A stretch of 5,430 nucleotides of DNA from Rhodocyclales bacterium (GTDB lineage Bacteria > Pseudomonadota > Gammaproteobacteria > Burkholderiales > Rhodocyclaceae), in assembly GCA_021286885.1 (NCBI GenBank), contig JAJTBM010000229.1, positions 1 through 5,430 on the forward strand, in the 5' to 3' direction. Shown here piece after piece: positions 4,718 through 5,430 of the stretch; the first letter of the stretch is position 1; each line of letters begins with the position of its first letter. The position numbers and the translations under genes were made by a program. The notes under the pieces are model-generated. The model was not told the DNA's origin. It searched no databases and saw only the letters and a list, made by a program, of their open reading frames with translations.

Positions 4718-5430
4718 CCCAGGGCCGCCTGTTCTGGAAGTTCTTCCTGGCTTTCTGGCTGGCCTTGTTGCTGGCGGGGGGCACCGTGGGGACGGCGGTC
4801 TGGTGGCATCAGGAGCGCGAGCGCACCCGCCTGGAGGCCGAGCGGGAGCTGGGCTTTGGCGGCGGCCCCCGGGCCGGGATGCTGCTCGGCATGGCGGCCA
4901 ATCTGCTCCAGCATGGCGGTTTGCCAGCCCTGGAGCGTGCCATGGACGATTGGGTGATCCAGGAGCAGGGGCTGGATCTGATGGTGGTCAACGAACAGGG
5001 CCAGGATTTGCGCGGGCGCCCGGTGTTGCCCGAAGTGCTGCAACTGGCCCGGGAGCAGGCGGGCCGCGAAACGCCCCGCCCCCGGGCCCGCTGGGTGGAG
5101 TCCCTGGAAGGCGTGCGCTATTTGCTGTTTGTGCATATGGACAAGGGTGAGCCTTTGCTTGGATTTGATGGGGGCGGGGTGGGCCGCCACCGTTTGGCCC
5201 TCGCCATGGCCCTCTGGGGGGGCCGGTACCACCGGATCCTCTATTGCCGATCTTGGCCGGATTGGTGGCAAGCTTGGCCTTTAGTGCGGCCCTGGCCTGG
5301 TATTTCTCCAAGCCCATCCGCAGCCTGCGTTGGGCCCTGCGCTCGGTCGCCGCCGGGCGCTTGGATACCCGGGTGGCGCCCCTGATGGGGCAGCGCAGCG
5401 ATGAAATCACCGACCTGGGCCAGGAGTTCG
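4714..5430 (+). CDS. cpxA: CpxA-like sensor histidine kinase, frameshifted and 3' partial
   Basis: The kinase begins at ATG 4714, overlapping the regulator's stop by four bases. Residues 7-31 form the first membrane helix (FWKFFLAFWLALLLAGG onward), followed by a periplasmic sensor domain (about 32-150). At about 5170-5183 the coding frame changes. The original frame degenerates into a Trp/Pro/Cys-rich tail and stops at 5383-5385 (223 codons). The next frame over encodes a convincing continuation: a Gly/Pro linker (PPPFGPRHGPLGGPVPPDP, about 5184-5240), a second membrane helix (LLPILAGLVASLAFSAALAW, from 5241) and a HAMP domain (SKPIRSLRWALRSVAAGRLD and on through DEITDLGQEF to the edge). One additional G in the tract would join the two. 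The histidine phosphotransfer and ATPase domains lie beyond the window. As written, the product would be an anchored sensor without a kinase core. CpxA-like identity is inferred from its partner and context; the kinase class is well supported. Confidence 0.85.
5170..5183 (+). other. Apparent one-base deletion in a G-rich tract of the kinase gene
   Basis: The tract GGGGGCGGGGTGGG is where the upstream frame (reading FDGGGVGRH) hands over to the frame that encodes the Gly/Pro linker, second membrane helix and HAMP domain. Adding one G gives FDGGGGGPPPFGPR, a smooth low-complexity linker. The correct downstream frame has its own TGA at 5166-5168, so the switch must lie after that. Homopolymer G runs are prone both to sequencing error and to replication slippage. 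Confidence 0.75.

Noticed and set aside
5160..5190. Programmed -1 ribosomal frameshift as the explanation for the split kinase.
   Set aside because: I see no canonical X-XXY-YYZ slippery heptamer in the required phase and no obvious following stem-loop. A one-base deletion or sequencing error in the G-run is simpler.
4696..5271. Minus-strand open frame of 191 codons opposite the kinase gene.
   Set aside because: It is antisense to a kinase with clear membrane-helix and HAMP signatures, and it shows no recognisable domain.
1..5430. Mobile elements, CRISPR arrays, tRNA or rRNA genes.
   Set aside because: I found no transposase fragments, no regular spacer-repeat structure, no cloverleaf-like segment and no rRNA-like sequence. 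Gaps between genes are at most about 210 bases.

Overview
The window looks like a GC-rich proteobacterial chromosome, most likely a betaproteobacterium. This is inferred from codon use and from the flavour of the CpxR/CpxA, BepA and Spy-like proteins; no ribosomal or other decisive marker is present. It is densely coded: six protein genes, three intergenic gaps carrying regulatory signals, no RNA genes, no insertion sequences and no CRISPR array. No stretch over 300 bases lacks a gene.

Left part (1-1507). The 5' end of a methyl-accepting chemotaxis receptor gene runs leftward off the window. Upstream of it is a good match to a flagellar sigma-28 promoter. Diverging from it is a gene for a spermidine-synthase-fold protein. 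Both motifs that define true aminopropyltransferases are altered in that protein, so its substrate is uncertain.

Right part (1508-5430). This is a compact envelope-stress locus. On the minus strand lie a Spy/CpxP-family (LTxxQ) periplasmic protein with a Met/His-rich segment, closed by a strong intrinsic terminator, and upstream of it a BepA-type M48 metalloprotease with TPR repeats. Diverging from the protease on the plus strand is a CpxR-like response regulator. It overlaps by 4 bases the gene for a CpxA-like sensor kinase that runs off the right edge.

The most interesting signal is regulatory. Two arrays of four GTAAA-like half-sites, with identical 10-11-10 bp periodicity and the same orientation, lie 81 and 84 nt upstream of the spy-like and protease start codons. 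The second array also lies upstream of cpxR. The half-sites and their 10-bp period resemble the CpxR box (GTAAA-N5-GTAAA). This suggests one self-regulating module in which the kinase senses envelope damage, the regulator binds both arrays, and the chaperone and protease are the outputs.

The kinase gene carries an apparent single-base deletion in a G-rich tract. It separates the sensor domain from the second membrane helix and HAMP domain. It may be a sequencing error, a real inactivating mutation or a slippage-prone switch.
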